Below are positions 24,461 through 34,247 of a stretch of DNA of 64,000 nucleotides, piece by piece. Below the pieces are notes generated by a model. That model saw only the letters and a program-made list of their open reading frames with translations. It did no database searches and was not told the origin of the DNA. The translations under genes were made by a program, and so were the position numbers. Every line of letters begins with the position of its first letter. Within the stretch, counting starts at the first letter, position 1. This DNA is from CAIWHR01 sp039931775 (GTDB lineage: Bacteria > Pseudomonadota > Gammaproteobacteria > Burkholderiales > Casimicrobiaceae): NCBI GenBank assembly GCA_039931775.1, contig JBDTRG010000098.1, positions 1-64,000 of the forward strand, read 5' to 3'.

Positions 24461-25741
24461 TTAGAGTCGCCACACCGACACGCCCTTCTCGATGAATTCT
24501 TCGGCGGCGAACTGGCTCTTCACGTCAATCAGGACGGCCTTCGGTGAAAGCCGCGCAAGGTAGTCCGATGTCGAGCGCGCCTTGAATGCGCGATGCGCGA
24601 CGGCCGCCACGATGGCCCCGGCCTTCGGCAGCCGACCCCACGGAACGAGCTCGACGCCGTATTCGTGCAGCGCCTCCGCCGGCGCGGCGACGGGGTCATG
24701 AACGATCACGTCGGCACCGTAGGATTGCAGTTCACGGATCACGTCGATCACGCGCGAATTGCGCAGGTCGGCACAGTCTTCCTTGAACGTGAGTCCGAGC
24801 ACGATGATCGGCGCATCCTTCACCTGCCAGCCGTTGCGCACCATGTGCTTCACCGTCTGTTCGGCGACGAATTTTCCCATGCCGTCGTTGATGCGCCGCC
24901 CAGCGAGAATCACCTCCGGGTGATACCCGACCATCTCTGCCTTGTGCGTCAGGTAATAGGGATCGACGCCGATGCAATGCCCGCCGACCAGCCCCGGCCG
25001 GAACGGCAGGAAATTCCATTTCGTGCCCGCCGCGCGCAATACTTCGCCCGTATTGATCCCGAGCCGGTCGAAGATGATGGCGAGCTCGTTCATCAGCGCG
25101 ATGTTCAAGTCGCGCTGCGTGTTTTCGATGACCTTCGCGGCCTCGGCCACCTTGATGCTCGACGCACGGTGCACGCCCGCGGTCACGACGCTGCCGTAGA
25201 TCTGCGCGACTCGCTCGAGCGTCTCCGGTGTGTCGCCGGAGACGACCTTGATGATTTTCGTCAGCGTGCGATCCTTGTCGCCGGGATTGATGCGCTCCGG
25301 CGAATAGCCGACGTTGAAATCCTTCAGCCACTTCATCCCCGAATGCTGCTCCAGCACGGGAATGCAGATCTCCTCGGTGGCGCCGGGATAGACGGTCGAC
25401 TCGTAGACGACCGTCGCGCCGCGTTTCATGTTCGCGCCCACCGACTTCGACGCGCCGAGCAGCGGGCCGAAATCGGGTTGGTGCGCTTCGTCGACCGGCG
25501 TCGGTACCGCGACGATGATGAAGTCGGCCTCCGCCAAGGCCGCCGGATCGCTGCCGACCGTCAAATGGATCGCCGCCTTCAGATTCTCGGTCGTCACTTC
25601 GCCTGTCGGGTCGACATGGCGGCGATAACTCGCGATCTTCTCCGTCGACAGATCGAACCCGATGGTCGGGTGCGCCTTGCCGAATTCCACGGCGAGCGGC
25701 AACCCCACGTAACCGAGACCCACAACTGCAACCGTTGTCAT
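24461..25741 (-). CDS. UDP-N-acetyl-hexosamine 6-dehydrogenase, WbpO/TviB type
   Basis: A 426-residue nucleotide-sugar dehydrogenase that oxidises C6 of UDP-GlcNAc or UDP-GalNAc with two NAD. N-terminal dinucleotide-binding motif VAVVGLGYVGLPLA; middle segment VVYESTVYPGATEE; catalytic cysteine in PGLVGGHCIGVDPYYL (about 260); C-terminal UDP-binding domain with VLGLTFKEDCADLRNS. Relatives include TviB of Vi antigen and WbpO. It precedes the epimerase in the same run. Substrate choice between the two UDP-hexosamines cannot be settled by eye. Confidence 0.9.
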   Translation of the reverse strand: MTTVAVVGLGYVGLPLAVEFGKAHPTIGFDLSTEKIASYRRHVDPTGEVTTENLKAAIHLTVGSDPAALAEADFIIVAVPTPVDEAHQPDFGPLLGASKSVGANMKRGATVVYESTVYPGATEEICIPVLEQHSGMKWLKDFNVGYSPERINPGDKDRTLTKIIKVVSGDTPETLERVAQIYGSVVTAGVHRASSIKVAEAAKVIENTQRDLNIALMNELAIIFDRLGINTGEVLRAAGTKWNFLPFRPGLVGGHCIGVDPYYLTHKAEMVGYHPEVILAGRRINDGMGKFVAEQTVKHMVRNGWQVKDAPIIVLGLTFKEDCADLRNSRVIDVIRELQSYGADVIVHDPVAAPAEALHEYGVELVPWGRLPKAGAIVAAVAHRAFKARSTSDYLARLSPKAVLIDVKSQFAAEEFIEKGVSVWRL

Positions 25742-25829
25742 TTTTGTTTGGTTCCCTTCGATCGACGATCGGCGTTCCGGCCATGTCAGGGTGCTGTCGT
25801 TGCGATCGGAGCGCGACGACGCTCCCGGA

Positions 25830-28598
25830 TCACAATCCCTGCATCAATTTCGTCACCTCGGCGGCGCCCGAGAACTTGTCGCCGAGCTTGGCGAGGACCT
25901 CCAGTTCCTTTCTCGCCGCGTCCTTCTGGCCGTCCTTGATCAATGCACGGGCCAGATTGAGGCGGACGCCGGGGGCATTCGGCGCGAGCGCGGTCGCCTT
26001 CTGCAGAGACTCTATACCGCGCTTCACCTCGCCCTTGTCGACCTGCAGCACGCCCAGCGTGTCGAGGATGGCGGCGTTGTTCGGGACGAGCTTGTTCGCC
26101 TTTTCGGCATATTCGATGGCCTTCGGGTCCTTGAGCTGGCCCGAGGCCCATGCCAGGTTGTTGAGCCACACCGCGTCGTCTGGGCGATCCTCGAGCATGG
26201 CCTTGTACTGCTGCGCTGCCGCAGCGAAATCTCCCTTTACCAGCGCCGACTCAGCGAGGAAGCTTCGGAATTCACGGTCCGTCGGGTGGGACTTGATCCA
26301 CGTCGAAGCAAACTTGTCCGCTTCCGCCGTGTTTCCGGCCGCGCGAAGCGCGGCGACGTTCTTGGCGGCAAGTTCCGTCGCCGCGACATTCGCGAGGCCT
26401 TTTCGATACGCGTCCGCCGCCTCCTTCCATGCTTTCTGTAAGGCATGGATATCACCTTCCATCACGTATCCGATCGGCTCCTTTTGGCGTTGCTTCTGCA
26501 CGGTACGCGCAACGGTCAATGCCTCGGCGACGCCGCCCTTGGCCAAGTAGATGCCGATGATAGCGCGCTGTGCCTCGAGCGAGTCCGGCTTGAGGGCGAT
26601 GGCCTTCTTGAGATTCTGCAGCGCCGCGTCGTAGTCCTTGCTCGCGATCTGCGCCTCGGCTTCCTTCAGATACGGAACCGGTGACCCCGGCCGCGCTTGC
26701 GCGAGTTTGTTGTAGCTCTTGATGGCCTGATTGGGCTCGCCGGCCGCCTGCTGGGCCTGGCCCAACGCGTACAGCAACTCCGCGCGGTCCGGCATTGCTG
26801 CAAGCGCGTCCTGTGCCGCTGCGACCGCCTTTCCGGGCTGCTTGGCGCCCACGTAATAGGTTACCAGCGCCAGGCGCGCCGCCGCATTCGTCGGGTCCGC
26901 CGCGATGGCCTTGCCGATGAGGCCGACGACGTCGTCGGGAGGCGCCGCTGCCCGCAGACGCAGCTCCGCCAGCGCGATCAGCGCCTGCACGTTCTTCGGA
27001 TCCTTTGCCAGGATTCCTTCGAATCGCTTGCTGGCGTCGGCGGGCTTCTTGTCGGCGACATCGAGCTTGGCGAGATTCGTCGCCGCCGTGAAGTCGGCGG
27101 GATCCAGCGCGACCGCCCGCTCGAAGCTCTTGCGCGCACCGGCCAGGTCGCCCTTCGACATCAGGACGGCGCCGCGCAAGTCGTTCGGGAGAGGCTTGTC
27201 CGGCATCTTCTTTTCGAGCGCGGCAATCGCGCCCAGCGCCGCGTCGAACTTGCCCTGGCGGGTGTTGATGGCGATGAGCGCCATGTCGGCTCGAATGCCG
27301 GAGTCCACGGCCGCGATATCCTGGAGCTCGCGAAATCCGTGCTCGCCATCGCCTGCCGAAATTCGCAACATCGCAAGTACCGTGCGCTTGTCCGGATTCT
27401 TGGGATCGAGCGCCGCTGCCTTCGCAAAGTAGCTTCCCGCCTGGGCCGTGTCGCCGTTCTGCACGTAGACTTCACCGGCAAGCGCCAGGACATCGGAATC
27501 GGTGTCGAAGGTCGGCAGCAGCGGCTTCAACGCGTCGAGGGCACGCGCCGGTTGACCGGTGCGGAGGTAGGTATTGACGAGCATGGTGCGCGCAAATTTT
27601 TCCCTGGGGGCGCGCTGCAATACCTTCTGCAGGCTCGCTTCCGCCTGGGCATAGGATCCCGTATGGAAATCGATGGCCGCGCTCAGCACGAGGCCCAGCG
27701 AATTGTCGGGCGCAGCCCGCAGCTGTTGCTGAATCGCGTCACGCGCGGCGGCGTAATTCTTGGCGCGAAAGTTGACGAGCGCCTGCAGGTAAAGCGTCTG
27801 GGGGTTCCTGGGCGCGACCTTCTTCATCGCCTCGAGTTGCTCGTTGGCCGCTTCGGACTTCCCCTGCCGCAGCAGTAGCGCGACGACACGCGCATGGGCG
27901 GCGGCATTCGCCGGGCGGATCTCCAATGCCTTGCGGTAGGCGGCCATCGCTTCGTCGAACTGCCCCATTCCGCCGGCGAGGTCGCCTTTGAACTGCCAAG
28001 CGTCGATGTACGTCGGTACTTTTGCTACAGCAGCGTCCGCAAGCGCGAGGGCGCCGGCCGCGTCGCCTTCCGATGCCTTCAGCCTCGCCTGGCCAAGGAG
28101 CGCCGGCGGAAAGCCGGGAACCGCGGCGAGCGCGGCGTCGAACGCGCCGCTTGCCGCCTTGGCGTCACCGGTGGCAAACCATGCATGTCCGATCGAGGAC
28201 TGCAGGCTTGCCTTGCTTTGGGGAGACGTGACTTCGGCCTTGGCGAATTCGTCGAGCACCTTCTTGTTCGCGCCGCGCAATACCATCACCCGGGCGAGCG
28301 AGGGGGCAACCTGGTCGAACGGGTACTTCAATTCGGACGCCCGTCGAAGCTCCTTTTCGGCCGCGGCCAAGTCACCCGATTCGAGTAGTGTCCTGCCGAG
28401 CAGGAACCGCGCCTCGGCGAGGTCGGGGGATTTCTGCAACGCGTTCTTGAGCTGGATCACCGCCGCGTCCCGATCGTTCTTGGCGAGGTAGCTCTTCGCC
28501 GACTCCACCAGCGATGCGGGGTCGTCCGCCCCACAACCGGCGAGAAGTGCGACGGCGACAAAGCCCGCCGACGCGAGCTTCCGGATCACGGTGCGCAT
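25830..28598 (-). CDS. prsT: PEP-CTERM system TPR-repeat lipoprotein PrsT
   Basis: A 922-residue protein built almost wholly of tetratricopeptide repeats, matching PrsT (TIGR02917). The signal peptide ends in a lipobox (ALLAGCG), so it is probably outer-membrane anchored. Repeats such as ALQKSPDLAEARFLLGRTLL and ALALDPADFTAATNLAKLD run through the length. The second ATG was chosen because AAGGGA stands the right distance upstream; the first ATG is seven codons earlier. It lies directly behind prsR, and the prsK-prsR-prsT order is the usual one. It may act as scaffold for EPS export or PEP-CTERM protein handling. Confidence 0.92.
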   Translation of the reverse strand: MRTVIRKLASAGFVAVALLAGCGADDPASLVESAKSYLAKNDRDAAVIQLKNALQKSPDLAEARFLLGRTLLESGDLAAAEKELRRASELKYPFDQVAPSLARVMVLRGANKKVLDEFAKAEVTSPQSKASLQSSIGHAWFATGDAKAASGAFDAALAAVPGFPPALLGQARLKASEGDAAGALALADAAVAKVPTYIDAWQFKGDLAGGMGQFDEAMAAYRKALEIRPANAAAHARVVALLLRQGKSEAANEQLEAMKKVAPRNPQTLYLQALVNFRAKNYAAARDAIQQQLRAAPDNSLGLVLSAAIDFHTGSYAQAEASLQKVLQRAPREKFARTMLVNTYLRTGQPARALDALKPLLPTFDTDSDVLALAGEVYVQNGDTAQAGSYFAKAAALDPKNPDKRTVLAMLRISAGDGEHGFRELQDIAAVDSGIRADMALIAINTRQGKFDAALGAIAALEKKMPDKPLPNDLRGAVLMSKGDLAGARKSFERAVALDPADFTAATNLAKLDVADKKPADASKRFEGILAKDPKNVQALIALAELRLRAAAPPDDVVGLIGKAIAADPTNAAARLALVTYYVGAKQPGKAVAAAQDALAAMPDRAELLYALGQAQQAAGEPNQAIKSYNKLAQARPGSPVPYLKEAEAQIASKDYDAALQNLKKAIALKPDSLEAQRAIIGIYLAKGGVAEALTVARTVQKQRQKEPIGYVMEGDIHALQKAWKEAADAYRKGLANVAATELAAKNVAALRAAGNTAEADKFASTWIKSHPTDREFRSFLAESALVKGDFAAAAQQYKAMLEDRPDDAVWLNNLAWASGQLKDPKAIEYAEKANKLVPNNAAILDTLGVLQVDKGEVKRGIESLQKATALAPNAPGVRLNLARALIKDGQKDAARKELEVLAKLGDKFSGAAEVTKLMQGL

Positions 28599-28636
28599 CT
28601 GTATTCCCTTCACTGACATGGTTTCGAATTCCGTTT

Positions 28637-29992
28637 CTACTTGAGACCGAATTTGTGCATCGCGTCGTAGAGAGTCGGGCGGCTCACGCCGAGGATCTCG
28701 GCCGCCTTGACGATGTTCCCGTTCACGCGCGACAGGACCGTGATCACCGCGCGCTTCTCGGCCTCGTCCCGGACACGGCGCAGGTTGAAGGCGTTGAGGT
28801 TTTCATCGACGTCGGTGCGCAGACCGACGTCGGCGGCCGTGATCTGATTTCCCTCGGCCATGATCACCGCACGTTTGATGCAGTTCTCGAGTTCACGGAC
28901 ATTGCCGGGCCATGTGTGGGCCTCGATCGAGGCGACCGCGTCGGAGCGCAGCGTGATCGAGCGCCGGCGCTGCTCGGCGGCAAAGCGCTGGACGAAGGAA
29001 TGCGCCAGCAACGCGGCGTCGCCATGACGCGCGCGAAGCGGCGGAATCTCGACGACGATCTCCGCCAGCCGGTAGTAGAGGTCCTCGCGGAAACGGCCCT
29101 CCTTGATCAGCGCCTTGAGGTCCTGATGTGTGGCGCAGACGATGCGCACGTCGATCGCGATTTCGTCCCTGCCGCCAAGGCGCTCGATGACGCGTTCCTG
29201 AAGGAAGCGCAGGATCTTCACCTGCAGCGCCAACGGAAGATCTCCGATTTCGTCGAGCATCAGCGTGCCGCGATTAGCGGTCTCGATCTTTCCGATCGTC
29301 TGGCGCCCCGCCCCCGTGAACGCGCCCTTCTCATATCCGAAAAGCTCGCTTTCGAGCAGGTTTTCCGGAATCGCGGCACAGTTTATCGCGACGAAACGTT
29401 CGCCGCTCCGGGGCGAAAGGTCGTGGAGCGCACGTGCGAGCAGTTCCTTGCCCGTGCCGCTTTCACCCAGCAGCAACACCGTCGCACCGGTACCGGCGAC
29501 CTTTTCGATCAACCGACAGATCCGCAACAGCTCCGGATCGCGTGTCAGGAGCCCTGCGAAAGCGTCGGGCTGGCGCATCGTCTGCAGGCGTCGATTCTCC
29601 TGCTGGAGGTCGTAAAGGCGAAACGCGCGATCGATGGTGAGCGCAAGGAGCTCGGGCTCGAACGGCTTCGCGAAGAAGTCGTAGGCGCCAAGGCCGATCG
29701 CGCGCACCGCGTTGGCGCGGTCGTTCTGGCCGGTCAGCACGATCACCTTGGTGTCCGGTGCCAATTCGATGATCTGCTGAAGGAGGTTGAATCCTTCGGT
29801 CACAGAATCCGGGTCGGGCGGCAGTCCGAGATCCATGGTCACGACGGGTGGCGCGTGGCGCCGCAGCTGGGCGAGCGCCGACTCGCGGTCGGCGGCCGGC
29901 AGCGTCTCGTACTGATCGAAGGCCCAGCAGATCTGCTTCTGCAGGGCCGGGTCGTCCTCGACGATGAGCAGGCGCCGCGCCTTCTCGCTCAT
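28637..29992 (-). CDS. prsR: PEP-CTERM-box response regulator PrsR (sigma-54 activator)
   Basis: A 451-residue NtrC-type regulator. Receiver domain with phospho-acceptor aspartate in VTMDLGLPPD (about 53); AAA+ domain with Walker A LLGESGTGKELLAR, the sigma-54 contact loop EKGAFTGAG and Walker B GTLMLDEIGDL; C-terminal Fis-type helix-turn-helix ending GVSRPTLYDAMHKFG. Phosphorylated by PrsK, it should activate -24/-12 promoters, several of which are visible in this window. Matches TIGR02915. It is followed at 38 bases by prsT. Confidence 0.95.
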   Translation of the reverse strand: MSEKARRLLIVEDDPALQKQICWAFDQYETLPAADRESALAQLRRHAPPVVTMDLGLPPDPDSVTEGFNLLQQIIELAPDTKVIVLTGQNDRANAVRAIGLGAYDFFAKPFEPELLALTIDRAFRLYDLQQENRRLQTMRQPDAFAGLLTRDPELLRICRLIEKVAGTGATVLLLGESGTGKELLARALHDLSPRSGERFVAINCAAIPENLLESELFGYEKGAFTGAGRQTIGKIETANRGTLMLDEIGDLPLALQVKILRFLQERVIERLGGRDEIAIDVRIVCATHQDLKALIKEGRFREDLYYRLAEIVVEIPPLRARHGDAALLAHSFVQRFAAEQRRRSITLRSDAVASIEAHTWPGNVRELENCIKRAVIMAEGNQITAADVGLRTDVDENLNAFNLRRVRDEAEKRAVITVLSRVNGNIVKAAEILGVSRPTLYDAMHKFGLK

Positions 29993-30077
29993 CGCGGGTC
30001 TCCCGCATGTGCGTGGAGCGTCGCGGCGGTCCCGCTCGGGACGCCGTCATGCGCATGTCCGGGCCCCCGGAGTACTC

Positions 30078-32189
30078 TCACGCCGCCTCCCTGCGAACCG
30101 TAGGCGCGACTGCGCGTTCGCCGGACTCGAAGATCGGCAACAGCAACCGCACCAGCGTACCCTCGTCCGGCGTGCTGTCGACCTGGACGCGTCCTCCAAG
30201 CTCCTGCACGTACTGGAAGCTCTCGTAGGCGCCGATTCCCATACCGGTGGTCTTCGTCGTCTGGAACGGCTTGAACAGCCGATCGCGCACGAATTCGGGC
30301 GTCATGCCGTGACCGGTATCGCCGACCTCGACCATCGCCAGCCCATCCTGCACCGCAAGCCTCACCCAGACGCGGCCCACCGCATCCGTGGCGTCGATAG
30401 CGTTTTGCACCAGGTGCCCGATGACGCGCTCGAGCCGGTCTTCGTGCCCCGTCGCGATCGGGTTCCCGTCGTATCGGACCTCCGGGACCGGGACCTGGCT
30501 CGATTTGGCCCGCTGGATGCGGCCGATCACCAACGCGAGGTCGACACCCTGCGGTGCGTTCACCGGAGTCGTGCCTTCGCGCAACTGCATCATCAGCTGC
30601 TTCATCCGCTCCACCGAGTGCTCGACCGTCATCAGCATGTCCTTCTGGAACTCCGGATTTTCGCGATGGCGTTCGGCGTTCTTGAGCATCAGCGACAGTT
30701 GCGCGACGATATTCTTGAGGTCGTGGACGACGAACGCCGACATGCGGTTGAACGCGTCGAACTTGCGGGCCTCGAGCAATGCCTCGGTGGCCTGCATCTG
30801 GCCGAGGAACGTCGCGGCCTGGCGTGCCGCCGTCTTGAGCAGATCGTTCACCTCCCAGTTGACGTCCACGCGCGTGCGCGCCGTCGCGAGAACGACGAAT
30901 CCGATCAGATCGCTGCCATTGGCGAGCGGAATGATCAGCCATGCATTCGGCAACTCCGACACCCAGAGAGGAAGCTCGAGATCGCGATAGCGCTCCGGCG
31001 AACTGCGAAATTCCTCGAGGTTCACCACCCACCCGGTCTCGCTCAGAAACCGCACGAATCCGCTGCCGGCAGGCTCGATCGAAGGGTCCGCCGGCATGTT
31101 CCACCGCGCGGCCTGCGCGACCCGGGCGCCCGCCGAATCGCGAAGCCACAGACTTCCGGCAGGGCTTTCCAGCATGTCGGCGAGGCCTTTGATGACATCC
31201 TGGCCCAATTGGGTCTGGCTGCCGCGAGCCGACAATGCGTGTGTGAATCTGAGCCACTCCTCGCGGTAGTCGTAGCGGTAGCTGAAGAAGTTCTTGCTGA
31301 CGATGACGCGCAGCTTCGCCCGGATGGAACCCGAAAACGCCATCGCGCAGAGGCCCAGCAGCGCCGCGAATACGACCGCGACCTGCAGCGCACGCCCCCA
31401 GCTGCCGCCAAAGTACCGGACATAGTAACCCGCCCCCGCCATGAACATCAGGTAGAAGCCGGCCACCATGAGTGCCGCGGAATGAAACACCATGCGGCGC
31501 GACAACGCGATGCCGAACGTCCATTCGCGATTGCGGTTGGTCGAAATGGCCACGAGCGGTATCACGAGCGCATGGACGAATCCGCGCACACTCCACGCGT
31601 CCGCGTCGACTCGGCTGAACAACAGCGCATCGGAAAAGAGGTAGAGGTCGAACGCGAACGCGCCGGCGAGTCCCAGGCAGAGCGGCTTGATGCTCCAGTG
31701 CGCGTCCTCCGAGACGTTGCGAAAAACGTGCTCCACGAGGACGAGACCAAGGACGATCAGGGCGATTCCGTCGAAAACCGCCAGGCGTCCGGCTTCGCCC
31801 CATCCATTCCACTTGAGCCCTGCCGCGACCTGCGCGATCAAGCCGATCACGACCAGCGCCGCGGCCAGGGGGACGAGCCAGGATCCGTGCCGCAAGTCGG
31901 CGCTGACCTCGCCCGTTCGCGGCCCCACGATCAGCAGCAGGAACGCAATCCACGCGCCAAATCGCAGCACGTCGACCACCGAGGCAAGCGAATAGAAGAT
32001 CTGAATCGGCTCGAGGGCGAAGGTCAGGCCCAGAAGCGCCCAGACGGCCGTGATCCCGGCAGCGACGATCAGCGCCAGGCCGCGCAATCCGCCGCGCCAG
32101 CCCACAACAAGGTAGATCGCGAACGCGGCGTACGCGAAACCCGCGATTCCGTAGCTCCAGGCGGCCACGATCGTGAGGTTCGGGTTCAT
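30078..32189 (-). CDS. prsK: PEP-CTERM system sensor histidine kinase PrsK
   Basis: A 703-residue membrane sensor kinase. The first 300 residues contain about ten hydrophobic segments, followed by a GAF-like domain (about 315-460), the phospho-acceptor histidine in AFVVHDLKNIVAQ and a HATPase domain with N box IGHLVQNAIDATD, G1 VEVGDTGHGM and G2 TGMGIGAYES. Matches XrtA/PEP-CTERM PrsK (TIGR02916). It would phosphorylate PrsR, whose gene starts 85 bases downstream. The signal sensed is unknown. Confidence 0.93.
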   Translation of the reverse strand: MNPNLTIVAAWSYGIAGFAYAAFAIYLVVGWRGGLRGLALIVAAGITAVWALLGLTFALEPIQIFYSLASVVDVLRFGAWIAFLLLIVGPRTGEVSADLRHGSWLVPLAAALVVIGLIAQVAAGLKWNGWGEAGRLAVFDGIALIVLGLVLVEHVFRNVSEDAHWSIKPLCLGLAGAFAFDLYLFSDALLFSRVDADAWSVRGFVHALVIPLVAISTNRNREWTFGIALSRRMVFHSAALMVAGFYLMFMAGAGYYVRYFGGSWGRALQVAVVFAALLGLCAMAFSGSIRAKLRVIVSKNFFSYRYDYREEWLRFTHALSARGSQTQLGQDVIKGLADMLESPAGSLWLRDSAGARVAQAARWNMPADPSIEPAGSGFVRFLSETGWVVNLEEFRSSPERYRDLELPLWVSELPNAWLIIPLANGSDLIGFVVLATARTRVDVNWEVNDLLKTAARQAATFLGQMQATEALLEARKFDAFNRMSAFVVHDLKNIVAQLSLMLKNAERHRENPEFQKDMLMTVEHSVERMKQLMMQLREGTTPVNAPQGVDLALVIGRIQRAKSSQVPVPEVRYDGNPIATGHEDRLERVIGHLVQNAIDATDAVGRVWVRLAVQDGLAMVEVGDTGHGMTPEFVRDRLFKPFQTTKTTGMGIGAYESFQYVQELGGRVQVDSTPDEGTLVRLLLPIFESGERAVAPTVRREAA

Positions 32190-32498
32190 GGATTGGGCGG
32201 GACCGGTTCATTCCGAAAGAAATCATTGTCCCGCGAAACGCGCGAGGGTGGTGAGAGTCTCGACGCCGGGGTGGTTCCGGGCGTCATCGAAGGCAGGCTC
32301 GGTCCGGCCTTTGCCAACTACGCAAAGCAAGCCGCCCGACGCGGGATTCGCGCCGGCACGGGCCCGAAAAAGCGGGACTCCGTGGCTTCGCACCGCTCCG
32401 AATCCGCGCAAACCGAGCATGGGGCACCGCGACCGATCAATAGTTTTTCGAGGGAACGTTCGAGGGGCGGATTCGAGGCGCTCGATCGCGCCCCGGCT
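32190..32498. other. Intergenic stretch between prsK and the sugar transferase gene
   Basis: About 310 bases upstream of prsK. No gene, no -24/-12 match and no convincing -35/-10 pair was found on the minus strand; prsK may be read from the sugar-transferase transcript. Confidence 0.4.
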
Positions 32499-33884
32499 TC
32501 ACTGCGCGCCCTCGCCGGTCATGACCACGCCGACGGTCTCGAACAGTATGACGATGTCAAGGAACAGCGTGTGATTCTTCACGTAGTACAGGTCGAATTG
32601 CAGTTTCTGCACCGCATCTTCGAGCGAAGCGCTGTAGTGGTAGCGGACCTGCGCCCAACCGGTGACACCCGGCTTCACGCTGTGGCGTACCGCGTAGTAC
32701 GGGATCTCCCGCGCCAGCTGGTCGACGAAATACGGACGCTCGGGCCGCGGACCCACAAGGCTCATGTCGCCACGCAACACGTTGATGAGCTGCGGCAGCT
32801 CGTCGATGCGGACCTTGCGGATGACGCGACCGATGCGCGTGACGCGATCGTCGTTGTTCACCGCCCAACGCGGCTTTCCGTCGATCTCGGCATCGCGGCG
32901 CATGCTGCGAAACTTGATCACGTTGAAGAGCCGACCACCCTGCCCGACCCGCTCCTGCCGGTAGATAATTGGAAATCCGTTCTCGAGCGCGATCGCCACG
33001 CACGTTAACAGCATGACCGGCGACGCGAGCACGAGCAGCGTCATCGCGGCCCCGATGTCGAATATGCGTTTGACGAACGTGCGCGTAAAGCCCTGGCGGA
33101 ATCCGTCGCCGAAAATGAGCCAGCTCGCATGCAGCGAATCGAGCCGCAGTTGACCGACCGCGCGCTCGTAGTAGCTCGACAGATCGAGCACGCGCACGCC
33201 CATCAGCTTGCAATCGAGCAATTCCCGGAGCGGCAGGACGCCGCCGCGCCGCTCGCGCACCGCGACGATGATCTCGTCCACTTTGTATCGCCGGGCGGCG
33301 TCGACCAGATCCATGCCGCTACCGAGGACCCGCGTGCCGGCAACCTGATGAGCGGCATCCGTCTTTTTCGCCGGAAAGAACCCGAGAAATTTGACCGCCT
33401 GGCCAAGGTGCCCGATCGATTGCTCGACGCCGACCGCCTCCACGCCGGTGCCCAGCACGAGCGTCCGGCGCGCGAACATCGGTGACATCCCGCTGTGCGC
33501 CGCGATTGCGCGGATCGCGACGAACGCGACGAACGCGAGCGGCACGGCAAGCCGTAGCGTCTGGTCCCACGCCGCCGCGCGCGGCAGGAACGTGAAGATC
33601 GACCACGCGACGGGCACCGCCAACAGCAGCGAAAGGACGATTCGCGCCGTGGTCTGCGCCATCGTGCGGCCTGGGTTTCGCTGGTACAGCCCGACGACCG
33701 TGTTGAGCGCGACCATCGTCAACGCAAACAACAGCGCGTCGGGAACCACGGCCTCGAGGGACGTGATCTGGCCACGGTCGAGGAACACGACCGCCAGCAC
33801 GACCGACAGGAATAGCAGGATCGCGTCGAACACGACCTGCAGCAGGGTGTTCGACGCGAACCAATGATTGAAGAGGCGGACCAT
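32499..33884 (-). CDS. PEP-CTERM-associated initiating sugar-phosphate transferase (EpsB-like)
   Basis: A 461-residue polyprenyl-phosphate sugar-1-phosphate transferase that starts EPS chain synthesis at the inner membrane. Four to five N-terminal membrane segments, a CoA-binding-like nucleotide fold (about 140-250), a further membrane segment after KRIFDIGAAMTLL and the catalytic part with VIKFRSMRRDAE, DELPQLINVLRGDMSLVGPRPERPYF. The layout matches the TIGR03013 sugar transferase of PEP-CTERM loci. A sigma-54-type promoter lies about 75-90 bases before the ATG, in line with PrsR control. Confidence 0.92.
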   Translation of the reverse strand: MVRLFNHWFASNTLLQVVFDAILLFLSVVLAVVFLDRGQITSLEAVVPDALLFALTMVALNTVVGLYQRNPGRTMAQTTARIVLSLLLAVPVAWSIFTFLPRAAAWDQTLRLAVPLAFVAFVAIRAIAAHSGMSPMFARRTLVLGTGVEAVGVEQSIGHLGQAVKFLGFFPAKKTDAAHQVAGTRVLGSGMDLVDAARRYKVDEIIVAVRERRGGVLPLRELLDCKLMGVRVLDLSSYYERAVGQLRLDSLHASWLIFGDGFRQGFTRTFVKRIFDIGAAMTLLVLASPVMLLTCVAIALENGFPIIYRQERVGQGGRLFNVIKFRSMRRDAEIDGKPRWAVNNDDRVTRIGRVIRKVRIDELPQLINVLRGDMSLVGPRPERPYFVDQLAREIPYYAVRHSVKPGVTGWAQVRYHYSASLEDAVQKLQFDLYYVKNHTLFLDIVILFETVGVVMTGEGAQ

Positions 33885-34247
33885 GTTTGCGCTGCGTTAG
33901 CGATCGCGGTTCGTGACCGTTCGGATTCGTTTTGCCACTCGAGGCGCTACGATCGGTACTGCACAAAGCGTGCCAAATTGGGCTGCATCCCGCCGGACGG
34001 CACTAACGCGATGTTTTTGATTAACTTTTGTGCGCAGACCCGCAATGGAACGAAAGCGATGTTCGCCGGACAACGGCAAACTTTGCACCCAGGATCGCGA
34101 GCGGCTCAGGAGGCGCCGACCGGCGTCCGCCCCGGGCTGCTGCGTGGTAGCAAACCACCTGGCCGATTGCCGGCGGATGCCGCGTGCGCGGTGCCGTCTA
34201 CCTCGGGAGCCGCGCGGGACGGCGCCGGCTTCCGACCGAAGGCCCGT
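33885..34247. other. Intergenic region between galE and the sugar transferase gene
   Basis: About 360 bases. Its near end holds the -24/-12 promoter of the sugar transferase. The remainder shows no gene and no clear terminator for galE. Confidence 0.4.
33960..33975 (-). promoter_or_regulatory. Sigma-54-type promoter of the sugar transferase gene
   Basis: On the minus strand TGGCACGCTTTGTGCA: a perfect TGGCACG -24 block and GTGC at -12, with GG-N10-GC spacing. Transcription start predicted near 33949, about 65 bases before the ATG. Confidence 0.65.

Noticed and set aside
24593..30103. Long plus-strand open frames opposite the dehydrogenase, prsT and prsR.
   Set aside because: All lie across genes with intact motifs on the minus strand, and their translations show only GC-driven composition.
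29964..33008. A 1014-codon open frame on the plus strand opposite prsK and the sugar transferase gene.
   Set aside because: It is antisense to genes with clear family motifs, its product is rich in Arg, His and Asp as expected from a high-GC shadow frame, and no domain is recognisable.
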